The notes: generated from the sequence alone by a model not told the origin. A stretch of DNA of 64,000 bases from an uncultured Granulosicoccaceae bacterium (GCA_937920585.1 CAKZSB010000161.1:1-64000), one strand, 5' to 3'; counted from the first letter of the stretch, positions 18,140-30,956 are shown. Numbers and translations: made by a program.

Positions 18140-19362
18140 GCGTTGATCGCACTGACGTTCTGATTGTGGGTGCCGGCCTGGTCGGCACCACTGCAGCGCT
18201 GCTGTACGCGAATGCCGGCTATCAGGTGCTGCTGGCCGACAAACGGCCAGCGGTTCGAGCCATGGCCGATTCATCGGATGGGCTCAATCTGCGTACGGTT
18301 GCGCTGGCGCACCGCTCCGTGCAACTGTTACAAGAAGCAGGTATCTGGCAACTCGATGAGTGTTGCCCGATCAGCGCAATTCATGTATCCGAGCGCGGAA
18401 GTTTTGGTTCAGTGCGCATGCGTGCAGCGGAGTTCAGTTTGCCGGCGCTGGGTTATGTAGTTGGCAATCAGGTGCTCGAACAACAACTGTTGGCGGCGGC
18501 GAGCCGCCACGAGCGGATCAGGCTCGATTACTCATGGACGCTGGACAGCCTGACACAACATGCCGAGGCCATAGAGGTGAGGAGCCGACGCGATCAATTG
18601 CCGGCAACAACCTTGTGCCGTTTGCTGATTGCAGCCGATGGCACTGAATCGTCCATCCGCAGTGCAATGGGTATGGAAACCAGGCGCTACGCTTATGGTC
18701 AGTCGGCAATCGTTGGCAATTTGCAGTGCGCGCGGCCACATAATAACGAGGCATTTGAACGGTTTACCGAGTCGGGTCCGCTGGCTTTTCTGCCGATTGG
18801 CGAAGATCAGGTGGCAATGGTGCTAACCCTGCCCGAGGCCGACACCAGCGCGACAATGGCGCTGACAGACCACGAATTTCTGGCATTTGTACAGTCGCAG
18901 TTTGGTGGACGGCTTGGGCGCTTGTCGCAGGTCGGGCGTCGACATGCTTTTAGCCTCGAGCTGGTCGAAAGCCGGCAACAGGTGTCCGGGCGCTGCGTGC
19001 TGCTGGGCAATGCGGCCCGTACTGTCCACCCGGTGGCCGGACAAGGGCTCAATCTGGCGTTGCGCGATGTTTTTCAACTGGCGGGTAGTTGCCAGCGCAG
19101 TGACGATCCGGGCGCTGCGGCGGTTTTGCAGCATTTTACTGCCCGTCGCCTCAGCGATCAGCGTCGCGTCGTGCGGCAAACCGACGCACTGGCGCGAGTA
19201 TTTCGGCGCCAGCCAGCGGGGCTCAACGCGATCATGGGATTGCTGAAATCGTCGTCACTGCTCACACTCGATTTAATTCCCGGCCTGCGGCGTGGATTTG
19301 GCGCAATGAACGCCGGCCTGGGTGTGCCCCTCGATCTGCCTGCAGCCAGGCAACATGACTAG
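18136..19362 (+). CDS. ubiH: UbiH-type FAD monooxygenase of ubiquinone synthesis
   Basis: 408-residue flavin hydroxylase of the UbiH/COQ6 family. FAD fingerprint GAGLVG near 11-16, the DG motif AADGTESSIRSAMG about 170-183, and the ribityl-binding GNAARTVHPVAGQGLNLALRD about 285-305 are all present. It hydroxylates the ring of a polyprenylated ubiquinone precursor at the membrane, probably C4 by synteny with E. coli pepP-ubiH; UbiI or UbiF activity cannot be excluded by eye. Start is TTG, overlapping the pepP stop as TTGA, implying coupled translation. No second paralogue (ubiI/visC) follows, unlike in E. coli. Confidence 0.9.
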   Translation: MSVDRTDVLIVGAGLVGTTAALLYANAGYQVLLADKRPAVRAMADSSDGLNLRTVALAHRSVQLLQEAGIWQLDECCPISAIHVSERGSFGSVRMRAAEFSLPALGYVVGNQVLEQQLLAAASRHERIRLDYSWTLDSLTQHAEAIEVRSRRDQLPATTLCRLLIAADGTESSIRSAMGMETRRYAYGQSAIVGNLQCARPHNNEAFERFTESGPLAFLPIGEDQVAMVLTLPEADTSATMALTDHEFLAFVQSQFGGRLGRLSQVGRRHAFSLELVESRQQVSGRCVLLGNAARTVHPVAGQGLNLALRDVFQLAGSCQRSDDPGAAAVLQHFTARRLSDQRRVVRQTDALARVFRRQPAGLNAIMGLLKSSSLLTLDLIPGLRRGFGAMNAGLGVPLDLPAARQHD

Positions 19363-19419
19363 GCGTTCACAATTAACGGTCACAAGCGAGTGCATATCGT
19401 GACTGCGTGAACTGTGTTC

Positions 19420-19449
19420 TTGATTCCTCCTTTTTTGACCTGACATAAT
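19420..19449 (+). promoter_or_regulatory. Candidate sigma-70 promoter for the PPTase gene
   Basis: TTGATT (19420-19425) and CATAAT (19444-19449) are separated by 18 bp, about 105 bp before the PPTase start. It would give this gene its own transcript apart from the pepP-ubiH operon. Confidence 0.4.
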
Positions 19450-19553
19450 AGGCGGTTTTGGGCAGTTCAGGTCATCCGTGTGGCATGGAATGGATTGACG
19501 AATGGAAGCGGGCGGTAGCCTGCACGGCGGCTGAAACGGGGTGGAAAGAGTAG

Positions 19554-20276
19554 ATGGCACAAGGTCTGGCTAGTATCGCAACCGTGGGTGAGGGAATGTT
19601 TTTACCTGCCAACAGTATTATCGCAAGCGCACCGGATATCTCCGGGCTATTCCCCGACGGTGTGCTCACAGCCTGTGAAGTGCGCGAGAACTGGTCGGAA
19701 GAATTACTGCCGCTGGAAGAAAAGCAACTGGGCGATGTGTGCGACAAGCGGCGCGCTGAATTCAGTGCCGGCCGCAACTGCGCAAGGCGCCTGATGGTTG
19801 CGTTGCACGGCGATCCGGTGCCATTGCTGACCGGCGATTACCGCCAGCCTATGTGGCCACAGGGTATGGTCGGCAGCATTTCACACGCCGATGAAATCTG
19901 CGCGGTGGCGCTGGCCAGAACCGATGACGTCGCCAGTCTGGGCGTTGACGTTGAAGTGCTGGAAAGCCTTGACGATGCAGTCACCGATCTGGTCCTGACC
20001 CCGGCAGAACAAGTCGCCACCCGCAATGCCGACGGCTGGGTTCGAAAGCTGATTTTCTCGATCAAAGAGAGCAACTACAAGTGCTGTTACCATCAGGTGC
20101 GCTCGTTTATCGACTTTCAGCAATGTGAGGTTCGGTTGAACATGCGCGAGCAATCCTTCACGTCGCTGATTGGCTGCACCAGCCATCTCGGAGAGCAGTT
20201 GCAAATCCGGACTGAGGGCCGTTGGATGGTGGAGGCAGGGCATATCTTCACTTCTGCCGTGTACAGCAAAGACTAG
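19554..20276 (+). CDS. 4'-phosphopantetheinyl transferase, EntD type
   Basis: 240-residue Sfp/EntD-like transferase that loads the phosphopantetheine arm of CoA on carrier proteins. Signature strings: KRRAEFSAGRNCAR about 64-77, GSISHADEICAVAL, GVDVE with the Mg-binding acidic pair about 139-143, and FSIKES (E. coli type WxxKEA) about 167-172. It is the long EntD form used for secondary metabolism carriers and not AcpS of fatty acid synthesis. No NRPS or PKS gene lies in the window, so the partner protein is elsewhere; it could also serve as the only broad PPTase. Stands alone after ubiH. Confidence 0.88.
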   Translation: MAQGLASIATVGEGMFLPANSIIASAPDISGLFPDGVLTACEVRENWSEELLPLEEKQLGDVCDKRRAEFSAGRNCARRLMVALHGDPVPLLTGDYRQPMWPQGMVGSISHADEICAVALARTDDVASLGVDVEVLESLDDAVTDLVLTPAEQVATRNADGWVRKLIFSIKESNYKCCYHQVRSFIDFQQCEVRLNMREQSFTSLIGCTSHLGEQLQIRTEGRWMVEAGHIFTSAVYSKD

Positions 20277-20487
20277 CGACCTCCCATGCGTGGCGGTAAT
20301 GCCGCCAGCGCAATCGGTACCAGCCCGCATCGCATCCTGCATGAGCTGCTCCTGCCCGGAGCGTATGTTGTCGTGTGCGTAAAATTCACATCGTGTCATC
20401 AAGGTTTGCGCGCTACTCGCCGCTGAGACTCTAAGGCGAACGGAGCCCCTGTGTCGCCTGTTTTTACGGTATCAATGAGCGACGCGC

Positions 20488-22605
20488 ATGACCGACGTGG
20501 TGTCAACAGCGCCTTACTGTTCAGAGGATATTCGCAAGCTGCTGCGCGCCTACAATTTACTGGTAGTCACTCGTGATCACGAGCGCACCATTGTAGGGCA
20601 GGTCTCCAGGGAGTGGCTGCAGAGCGAGAGCGAAGACTGGCTGAGGCTATCATCCCTATCAGCAGGAACCCTGCGAAGTGTGCGCGGGCGAGAAGTAATG
20701 GTCGATGCGCTGATGCCCGACCTCGACGCTGATCCCGACGCCATCGATGTCGATTCGCTGCTTGCGCAGGTCGCTTCAAGCGATAAATTTGTCAACAGCA
20801 ACAGCCTGCCCAAACTGGAACCCGCCATTGCCGCGGAGGTGCTGCTCGGCAATCTTTTGCTTGGGGTGCAGAAATATGGCAATCGCCGGCGCGGATCCCC
20901 TTCGCTAACCAATGATCTGATCATCGCCGCGATGGTGCGCGATGCTGTCGGCCGGCCGGACCGCTACTCTGCCGGTCTTCCGGGTGATTGCGAAAACATC
21001 AACATGGATCGAATCGAGGAGCTGTTCGGCTCTGCAGTGGTGCAGCATCTGTATCAGCTGCGCGGATTCATTGATCAGTTTGAGGTCTCGCTTGCCAGTG
21101 GAAATTGCGCCAAGCTGAAATTGCCACGGCCCTTCGCTTCGGTGGTAATGGCTATTGAGGCTGCCAGCCTGCGCTTGATCGCGCGCGCGGCGGGTGATGA
21201 AATTCTCGCCAATCTCGATTCGGCCAGAAAGGCCGAGGTTTCAGCACTCGGTATAAACTGCGACTGCGAGTTCCCCGAATTGCCGCTGCTGCGTGCCCAG
21301 TACGAGCGCACGCGTCATGCGATGCAGCTACCCGGCGTGGACTACGGCGCATTGGCTGAACCGATTGGGCAAACGCTGATGCTTGCCGTGCAGGATGTAC
21401 TGGAGGACCCTGGCAAGCGCCGGCGGCTTGTCGGTCGGCGTGGCAAAGCCGTGCGGGATGTGCATATGAACCTGCCATTGATTGAATCCTACAACGCGAG
21501 CGAGAATTTAAATTCGCTGGCCACCATACATATTGCGGCACTTGAAATGATGCAGTTTCTGGAGAAAGGGCGTCGCAAATCCTCTTCGACGATGCTGGGT
21601 CATTCGCTGCGGCTTGCCGCCACGGCCGAACGCTTGCTCGGTGCCGAGCTGGAACCCTGTATTGCCACTGCGGCAATACTGCACGATGTGGTTGAGGATG
21701 GCTCCCGGCTGGTGGCCGGATACGACCAGTCGCTGAGTAATATCAAGCTGCGCTTTGGCGGGCCATTGGCGGCAATGGTGTCGGAGCTCACAGACGCCGA
21801 TACCGCGAGCGCGGGGGTGCAAAAGGCGCACGCAACGCTGCAGCAGCATAATCTGGCGCTACCCGAAGAACAGTACAATGTAGATCGATTCACCGAGATG
21901 CCGCTCGAGCCAACTGCGACTCATGAGCCCTATACGCTGGGCGGTGTGGTGATCAAGCTGATCGATACCGCGATGAGCGAGGAGGAGGGCATACGCGATC
22001 CGGATGTGATGTCGGCGTGGTGGAAGCATAGCGGGATCAGAATTTTCTGGTCGCACAATGTTCGCGGCCGTATCGTGCGCCCGCTGCTGCTTAAACTGAG
22101 CCACGAAATCAGTCACTATGAGGTGAGCCCCGGCGACTACAAAAACAAGCGCTGGAATGCCGAGCTGATCGAAGGCCTGCGCCGGGTGCTGATGTTTTCA
22201 ATTGTCAGCGCTGACCAGTACGCCGTGCAAAATCTGGCCATCCTGGCTGATGAGCATCAGCTGACGGTACTGGAGCGTGATTGCCTTATTCGGCAGTTTT
22301 TCGATCCCGAATGTGACGCCGACAGCTTCGCCAGTGATGTCGTTGAGTCGCTTTTGACCGAGGAGCGGCTGAATAGCAGCATTGCTGCCGGCAATGTTCC
22401 GGAATCAGGTTACGTGACCCTTTATGCCCGCAACGGCAAACATGATGCGATCAGAGACTGCAGCACATTTATGCAGTACCGCGCTGCGGCCCAGCAGCGC
22501 GGTGACATCGCCAGCCGGCTGGATCTGCGTCGCAGCCGGCCCGAGGACTTTGTAAAAACTGTGCATGAAGTCGTGTGGTTGTACGACTATCGCAAAGTTG
22601 CCTAA
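20488..22605 (+). CDS. Large SpoT-like HD-domain protein without synthetase
   Basis: 705-residue cytoplasmic protein. The middle (about 340-500) looks like the HD hydrolase domain of RelA/SpoT enzymes: H372 (LGHSLRLA), H399-D400 and E403-D404 (ILHDVVEDG), then a TDAD segment where RSH proteins have the VTKL region, and D493 (VIKLIDTA). So the four-part HD metal and catalytic set is intact, but the (p)ppGpp synthetase, TGS and ACT domains are missing. Residues 1-330 and 510-705 are helical and match nothing I recognise. It could hydrolyse (p)ppGpp or another nucleotide; this is inference. Monocistronic, between the PPTase and leuS. Confidence 0.6.
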   Translation: MTDVVSTAPYCSEDIRKLLRAYNLLVVTRDHERTIVGQVSREWLQSESEDWLRLSSLSAGTLRSVRGREVMVDALMPDLDADPDAIDVDSLLAQVASSDKFVNSNSLPKLEPAIAAEVLLGNLLLGVQKYGNRRRGSPSLTNDLIIAAMVRDAVGRPDRYSAGLPGDCENINMDRIEELFGSAVVQHLYQLRGFIDQFEVSLASGNCAKLKLPRPFASVVMAIEAASLRLIARAAGDEILANLDSARKAEVSALGINCDCEFPELPLLRAQYERTRHAMQLPGVDYGALAEPIGQTLMLAVQDVLEDPGKRRRLVGRRGKAVRDVHMNLPLIESYNASENLNSLATIHIAALEMMQFLEKGRRKSSSTMLGHSLRLAATAERLLGAELEPCIATAAILHDVVEDGSRLVAGYDQSLSNIKLRFGGPLAAMVSELTDADTASAGVQKAHATLQQHNLALPEEQYNVDRFTEMPLEPTATHEPYTLGGVVIKLIDTAMSEEEGIRDPDVMSAWWKHSGIRIFWSHNVRGRIVRPLLLKLSHEISHYEVSPGDYKNKRWNAELIEGLRRVLMFSIVSADQYAVQNLAILADEHQLTVLERDCLIRQFFDPECDADSFASDVVESLLTEERLNSSIAAGNVPESGYVTLYARNGKHDAIRDCSTFMQYRAAAQQRGDIASRLDLRRSRPEDFVKTVHEVVWLYDYRKVA

Positions 22606-22853
22606 TCCGCTGTAACAGGTGTTGCGCTCAGCCTTTGAGCTCTCAATTTTGACTCGGCTGCGACAAGCTGTGCGCTCAGGGCTGACCTGGCCGGGAGGAT
22701 TTTTCATCTCTGCTTTCGCGCGAGACGATTTGCAACCCACTCTCCTGACACAATATTGCTGAGCTGACGGCGCGCTTTTTGTCTATTACGGTTTGTGCAC
22801 TGGTCGCCAGTGATATTCCTACTGGCGGATATTCGATGCCAACTGCGGTATGA

Positions 22854-25471
<2,618 letters not shown>

Positions 25472-25472
<1 letters not shown>

Positions 25473-26023
25473 TGAAGGGTCGGCTGCATACATTTGCAAC
25501 ACTGCTGTTAGTGGCTGCGTTGGTCAGTGCCTGCGGATTCAATATTCGCGGTAGCGGCCGACAATCCGGTGATCAGATAGTCGGCGATGTTTTTCTGGTT
25601 GAATCCGGTTCAATCAGTGTTTCCGTTGAGCTGCGCAATGCCCTGACAGCGCAGCAGGTTAGATTCGTACCTCGCGCCGATCAGGCCGATACCATTATCA
25701 TTCTCGATAACGAAAATCTCTCGCGTCGTGTGGCGTCGGTGAGTGCTTCCGGCAGGGTGAGCGAGTACGAGTTGCTGCATGCGATAGATCTTCGCGTGCT
25801 GCGATCCGATGATGGTTTTGATATCGACGAAGTCGAACCGGCCAAACTTGCTGAAATACTGATGGAAGACTCGCAGGCGCAAACCGTATCGGTTATTCGC
25901 GATTACACCTACAACGAAACCGATGTGCTGGCGAAGGACGATGAAGAACAAATTCTGCGCGAGGAAATGCAGCAGGAATTGCTGCGGCATCTGGTGCTGA
26001 GAATATTTGCCGGTGCGATTTGA
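25472..26023 (+). CDS. lptE: LPS-assembly lipoprotein LptE
   Basis: 183-residue outer-membrane lipoprotein that plugs the LptD barrel for LPS transport. Signal peptide followed by lipobox LVSAC with the lipidated Cys at 21, then the family start CGFNIRGSG. The rest is a small mixed alpha/beta domain with the characteristic NENLSRRVASVSASGRVSEYEL segment. The tail QQELLRHLVLRI is typical. Order leuS-lptE (often followed by holA) is a standard gammaproteobacterial arrangement; holA is not next here. Confidence 0.94.
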
Positions 26024-26103
26024 CCTCGTCGGCGGGTTTGAAAATCACATGTTCCACGCTTGCCAGTCAGTGCTCATTGCGGTGATTGCCGGCGCGTGAT
26101 GCC

Positions 26104-27387
26104 ATGACTAACAACTTCGACCAGCGCATTGTGGCGATCGCCGGGCGCCTTAGTGATGCCGCTCGCGATGTGCGTATTCTGCGCCACGTGAGTTGGGACG
26201 CGTCCGTGCGCGAAGCATTTTTTTCGTCGGGCGCCAGGGAACTGCCACGCCCGGAATATCCACACTACGATGCCTCGCCGGTGCTGGAGAAAATTACCTA
26301 CGCGCGAGCGCTGATGCAAACCTCGGACGCCGATCAATGGCTGGCACGACAGGCCTTGGCGCTGGAGCACAGTGCACGGATGCTCGCAAGTGCAGGAACC
26401 GCGGATTTCTATCTGCACTCCCGTGAACTCTACGGTGCACCGGGTGATGTGTTGCTGGACCAGTCCACCACATCACTGGCGCTGGCTGCTGATTTTGACA
26501 CAGCGCTGTCCAGCCTCGATGGCTTCAGCAGTGATTTGCTGCCCAGTGAGTCTGTCGGTGCCGAGCAACTGGCGGAGGAGATTTCGCTGGCGGTAGGGCA
26601 GATGTTTGGCAGTGACGCGCCGGAAGTCAGTGTGGTGGATGAGTTGTCAGCCAATGCGCTTGCCGGTGCTCAGCGCATACGCGTGCGCCGGGACGCAATA
26701 TTCAACGATAAGGATGTTTCGCAGCTGATACATCACGAAGCTGGCATTCATGTCGCTACGTCATTAAACGGCCTTGCCCAGATGCGCTTGCCGATTCTTG
26801 CAGCCAGCCATCCGGGGACTACTCGCACGCAGGAAGGGCTGGCGGTTTTCGCCGAGTTTATAACAGGCTCGATGGATCCTGAGCGGCTGCGGCGTTTGTC
26901 GGATCGCATCATCGCCATTCAAATGGCGGTCGATGGTGCGGATTTTCTGCAGGTGTACGAATATTTTCTGGAACGTACCAGAGGCGATGAGCGACAGGCC
27001 TTTGAAAATGCCCGACGGGTGTTTCGAGGTGGTGATCTTCGAGGTGGCGCGCCGTTTACCAAGGATATTGTGTATCTCGACGGTTTGTTGAGGGTACACA
27101 ATTTCCTGCGTTCAGTTGTGTCCAGCGGCCGGGCAGACTGCCTGCCATTGTTATTTTGCGGAAAACTTGATCTGGAGGATATTCCGGTGTTGTGTGATTT
27201 GCATGCCAGAGGCCTTTGTTTTCCGCCACGTTTTCTACCGTCCTGGGTATCGGATATGCGTTTTTTATTGAGCTATCTGGCCTATTCGGCTTTTTTAAAT
27301 ACGATCGACCTGAAGCGGGTGACGCAGCACTACGACGAGTTGCTGCAAAGTGCACCGCTGGTTGAATTGTCGATCGATAATGCTTAG
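26104..27387 (+). CDS. DUF1704/QEGLA-motif metalloprotease-like protein
   Basis: 427-residue protein of the DUF1704 family, called flavohaemoglobin-expression-modulating QEGLA proteins. It contains HHEAGIH (210-216), so H211-E212-xxx-H216 fits the HExxxH metal motif, and TQEGLA with E244 as likely third ligand; the same layout defines the eukaryotic tubulin tyrosine carboxypeptidase MATCAP. A zinc carboxypeptidase function is therefore likely but the substrate is unknown. ATG 26104 is preferred over a TTG at 26086. Its stop is 9 bp before the SNF2 helicase start, in the same reading frame, so these form an operon. Confidence 0.8.
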   Translation: MTNNFDQRIVAIAGRLSDAARDVRILRHVSWDASVREAFFSSGARELPRPEYPHYDASPVLEKITYARALMQTSDADQWLARQALALEHSARMLASAGTADFYLHSRELYGAPGDVLLDQSTTSLALAADFDTALSSLDGFSSDLLPSESVGAEQLAEEISLAVGQMFGSDAPEVSVVDELSANALAGAQRIRVRRDAIFNDKDVSQLIHHEAGIHVATSLNGLAQMRLPILAASHPGTTRTQEGLAVFAEFITGSMDPERLRRLSDRIIAIQMAVDGADFLQVYEYFLERTRGDERQAFENARRVFRGGDLRGGAPFTKDIVYLDGLLRVHNFLRSVVSSGRADCLPLLFCGKLDLEDIPVLCDLHARGLCFPPRFLPSWVSDMRFLLSYLAYSAFLNTIDLKRVTQHYDELLQSAPLVELSIDNA

Positions 27388-27396
27388 CGAACTAAA

Positions 27397-30300
27397 TTGA
27401 AGACAGCAGATCTAGCGACATCGAGCGCAGAGCCGCGGCCCGAGAACCCGTATGGCAAGACGGCGCTACTCACTGCCTGCAGCATTGAGTTCGACGAGGA
27501 AACCATGGCGGTGGCTGAAGCTATTGTCGAGTCCGGTCGAGTCGGCCAACTGGAGTGGAACGGCAGCAATACGTTAACAGCGGCTTGCCTGCCTGAGACT
27601 GCATTAGCCGATAGCAGTGAAACAGACAATGCGGATACCGAGTCCTGCACACTTGAGCCTTACTCTGCCGAGCAACTGGTTGTTCAGCCATCCCGCATTC
27701 TGGATCAGAGTGCCGATCTGTCTTCCTTCTATACCCGCAGCGACGAATCGCAACCGCCCGAAACATCGACAGAGGATTCTGTTGCCCGGAGCGATGAGCA
27801 GACAGATGAACCTGCTGATAGCGAGAGCGTCGAGCGGCAGCAGATTGTTATCACCCGAGGTCGTGAGAACTTAAGCCTGCGTGGCTCGTGCAGTTGTGAA
27901 GAAAGACGTAATTGCTGTCATGTTGCGGCTGCGATTCTGAGCTGGGTGCAAACCGAAGAGCAAACACCGGTCGACCACGATGCAGTGGAGATGTGGCGTG
28001 ACGCTCTGATTCGTGCCAACGCTGCTGATGAAACGCTGTATAGCGATCAGCCCGTTGTGTTGTTGTACCGTATTCGCCAGATTCAAACCCAGCACGATAC
28101 GCGCTTTGAAGTTGCAGTGTATTCAGCGCGCAAGCTGCGCAGCGGAGACCTTGGCAAGTCGTCGCCGCTGTCGCTCAATCGCCGCAGCTTTGATTCATCT
28201 GATCTCAGCAGCCACGATGCGCGTATTTGCAATGCACTGATCGGACTCAAGGATGGTCCTGATGGCATGCACCTGCACGGCGAAAATGGCTATATGATTT
28301 TTCGCTGGATGGTTGAATCGCGCAATTGTTTTTACGAAGCCTTCGATCGCGACCCCTTAACACTCGATGAAAATCGAACCATTGAGGCCGAGTGGCATGA
28401 TGTGCAGGATGGCCGGCGCGAATTGATAATGAATTTGCTTGGGTCAAAAGAGGCTTTTGTCAGCTTGCCTACCGATCCGCCCTGGTACGTGCTGCCTGCC
28501 ACGGCCAAGGCCGGTGTCATCGACACCGATGTGCCTGCGGCATTACTGGCGCGCCTGCCTTCGCTGCCACCGGTGGCCGAGTCATTGGCCATGCAATTGT
28601 CGGAGTTAATGGTGCAATCACTGGATTCAGTTGATTTGCCGCTACCGGCTGCAGTGGATGTTCGACAAATTGCGGGCGTTCTTCCACGCGGAGTGGTAAT
28701 TCTTACTGCGCGCAAGGATGTCGATGGAACGCATCGCTATGCAGAAGTGATGGTTGAATACGATGGTGCCCGCTTGCCGCACATGATGGCACTCAAGGAT
28801 GGACGCGAGATACTCCATCGCCGCGAGGATGGCGGATTCGTGCGCGTGGTGCGCTCTACCGATCATGAACTGGGGTTGATGAATGAATTAACTGGTCCCG
28901 GTTTACCCAAATGGGTGAGCACGCATCACTTGCGTGGTGCCATTCAGTTGCATGTCGATGCCGCTGGTACCAGAGATACTATCCTGTGGCAGGAATTTAT
29001 CGATGGACGTTTGGCCGATCTGCGGCGCAATGGCTGGGTTATTGAAAAAACACCTGCCTTCGAATACCGGATTGTGACTTCCAGTCAGTGGCAGATGCAT
29101 ATCGATCACTCTGCCGAAAATAAATGGTTCGATCTGGATCTGAATTTTATTATCGACGGAAAACCGTTTGCGTTGATTCCCGTACTTGCAGCTTTTCTGG
29201 AACGCGTGGGTTCCAATCTGCAGGCTATTCTTGCAGACCCCGAAGCGACGGCTAACGTCTGGCTCGACGAAGAGACACTGGTTGAGTTTCCGGTCGCGCA
29301 CATCAAGCCGGTGCTTGAAGTGCTGGTAGAGTTGCAGGATCATGAAGAGGGCAAGTTGCGCTTTTCCGAGTTGCAGGCAACGGTAATCAGTGACATCGCC
29401 AGTGGTATCGAGGCTGTATCCGGTGTCACGCTGGATTGGGATATTCCGGCAAGGCTTGCCGCGGTCGTGGATAAACTCAAGTCGTTCAAGGGTATTGAGA
29501 CAGTCGAGGTGCCAACCGCCCTGACGGCCGACTTACGTGACTATCAATGTGAAGGCTTGAACTGGCTCCAGTTCCTGCGTGAATTCGGATTCAGCGGCAT
29601 ACTTGCCGATGACATGGGTTTGGGTAAAACCGTGCAGGCGCTGGCAACTATTTTGCTCGAGAAACAAGCGGGTCGAATGACGGGGCCATCGCTTGTGGTG
29701 GCGCCAACCAGCCTGATGGGTAACTGGCGCAGAGAAGCTGAAAAGTTTGCGCCCAATCTTAAAGTGTTATTGCTGCACGGCACCGATCGGCTGGAACAAT
29801 TTGAATCACTGACCGACTACGATATCGTGCTCACGACCTACGCACTGGTCACGCGCGATAGCGAATTGCATCTCGCAACGGAGTATCACTATCTTATTCT
29901 CGATGAGGCACAGGCGATCAAGAATCCTGCGACCAAGCAGGCAAAGATCGTGTGTGAGTTGCGCGCCAGCCACAAGCTTTGTCTCACCGGTACACCGGTT
30001 GAAAACCATCTTGGTGAAGTGTGGTCGCAATTTCGGTTTCTGATGCCCGGCTTTTTTGGTGATCAAAAAAAGTTCAATCGAATTTTTCGCAATCCGATTG
30101 AGAAATCGTCGGAGACGCTGCCGTCTGTAGCCTTACAGAAACGACTCCGGCCCTTTATTTTGCGCCGTAGTAAGGATGCCGTAGCGTCTGAGTTACCTGC
30201 CAAAACCGAGATTATTCAGCGCGTGTCTCTGCACCCTGATCAAGCGGTTTTATACGAAGGCATTCGCGCTTCAATGGAAGTTCGCGTTCGACGCGCATTG

Positions 30301-30930
30301 GCGGAAAGTGGACTTGGTCAAAGCCATATCACGGTGCTCGATGCGCTGTTGCGTCTGCGCCAGACCTGCCTCGACCCACGCCTGGTAAAAATGAGCCAGG
30401 CGCGCAGTGTGCACGGCTCGGCCAAACTCGATGCCCTGATGGAAATGTTGCCCAACTTTGTGGAGGAGGGGCGAAGGGTATTGCTGTTTTCCCAGTTTAC
30501 CGAGATGTTAGGTCATATCGAACAAGCCGTAAAAGATGCCGGTATCAGCTACACAATGCTAACCGGCAAGACGCGCAAGCGAGACGAGGCGATCGATGAA
30601 TTTCAGTCGGGCTCGGCCTCGGTCTTTCTGATTTCGCTGAAAGCCGGTGGCACCGGACTCAACCTCACCACAGCTGATACGGTTATTCTCTATGATCCCT
30701 GGTGGAATCCGGCGGTGGAGAATCAGGCGATTGACCGTGCTCATCGTATCGGCCAGGACAAACCCGTGTTTGTCTATCGAATTATCACCGAGCAAACCGT
30801 CGAGGAAAAAATACTCGAGCTGCAACGGCGCAAGAAAGCTCTGGCTGATCTGGTGACAGAAAACGCCGAGCTGAGTTTTAAGTCGCTCGAGGCTGATGAC
30901 ATTCTGGATCTGTTTTCGCTGAGTGAGTAA
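27397..30930 (+). CDS. SWIM zinc-finger SNF2-family DNA translocase
   Basis: 1177-residue helicase-like ATPase of the bacterial SNF2 (RapA/HepA-like) group. SWIM zinc finger: C165-x-C167 and C173-x-H175 (SCSCEERRNCCH). Middle region about 200-680 is the family-specific SNF2-associated domain. SNF2_N: motif I DDMGLGKT at 738-745, motif II DEAQ at 836-839, LTGTPVENHLGE. Helicase C: LLFSQFTEML, LKAGGTGLNLT, DRAHRIGQ. It probably moves along double-stranded DNA to remodel protein-DNA complexes; target unknown. Start is TTG at 27397 with no good ribosome-binding site; coupling to the upstream DUF1704 gene is likely. Confidence 0.9.
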   Translation: MKTADLATSSAEPRPENPYGKTALLTACSIEFDEETMAVAEAIVESGRVGQLEWNGSNTLTAACLPETALADSSETDNADTESCTLEPYSAEQLVVQPSRILDQSADLSSFYTRSDESQPPETSTEDSVARSDEQTDEPADSESVERQQIVITRGRENLSLRGSCSCEERRNCCHVAAAILSWVQTEEQTPVDHDAVEMWRDALIRANAADETLYSDQPVVLLYRIRQIQTQHDTRFEVAVYSARKLRSGDLGKSSPLSLNRRSFDSSDLSSHDARICNALIGLKDGPDGMHLHGENGYMIFRWMVESRNCFYEAFDRDPLTLDENRTIEAEWHDVQDGRRELIMNLLGSKEAFVSLPTDPPWYVLPATAKAGVIDTDVPAALLARLPSLPPVAESLAMQLSELMVQSLDSVDLPLPAAVDVRQIAGVLPRGVVILTARKDVDGTHRYAEVMVEYDGARLPHMMALKDGREILHRREDGGFVRVVRSTDHELGLMNELTGPGLPKWVSTHHLRGAIQLHVDAAGTRDTILWQEFIDGRLADLRRNGWVIEKTPAFEYRIVTSSQWQMHIDHSAENKWFDLDLNFIIDGKPFALIPVLAAFLERVGSNLQAILADPEATANVWLDEETLVEFPVAHIKPVLEVLVELQDHEEGKLRFSELQATVISDIASGIEAVSGVTLDWDIPARLAAVVDKLKSFKGIETVEVPTALTADLRDYQCEGLNWLQFLREFGFSGILADDMGLGKTVQALATILLEKQAGRMTGPSLVVAPTSLMGNWRREAEKFAPNLKVLLLHGTDRLEQFESLTDYDIVLTTYALVTRDSELHLATEYHYLILDEAQAIKNPATKQAKIVCELRASHKLCLTGTPVENHLGEVWSQFRFLMPGFFGDQKKFNRIFRNPIEKSSETLPSVALQKRLRPFILRRSKDAVASELPAKTEIIQRVSLHPDQAVLYEGIRASMEVRVRRALAESGLGQSHITVLDALLRLRQTCLDPRLVKMSQARSVHGSAKLDALMEMLPNFVEEGRRVLLFSQFTEMLGHIEQAVKDAGISYTMLTGKTRKRDEAIDEFQSGSASVFLISLKAGGTGLNLTTADTVILYDPWWNPAVENQAIDRAHRIGQDKPVFVYRIITEQTVEEKILELQRRKKALADLVTENAELSFKSLEADDILDLFSLSE

Positions 30931-30956
30931 GTCGCAGCACGCGTGGTGAGTAGAAG

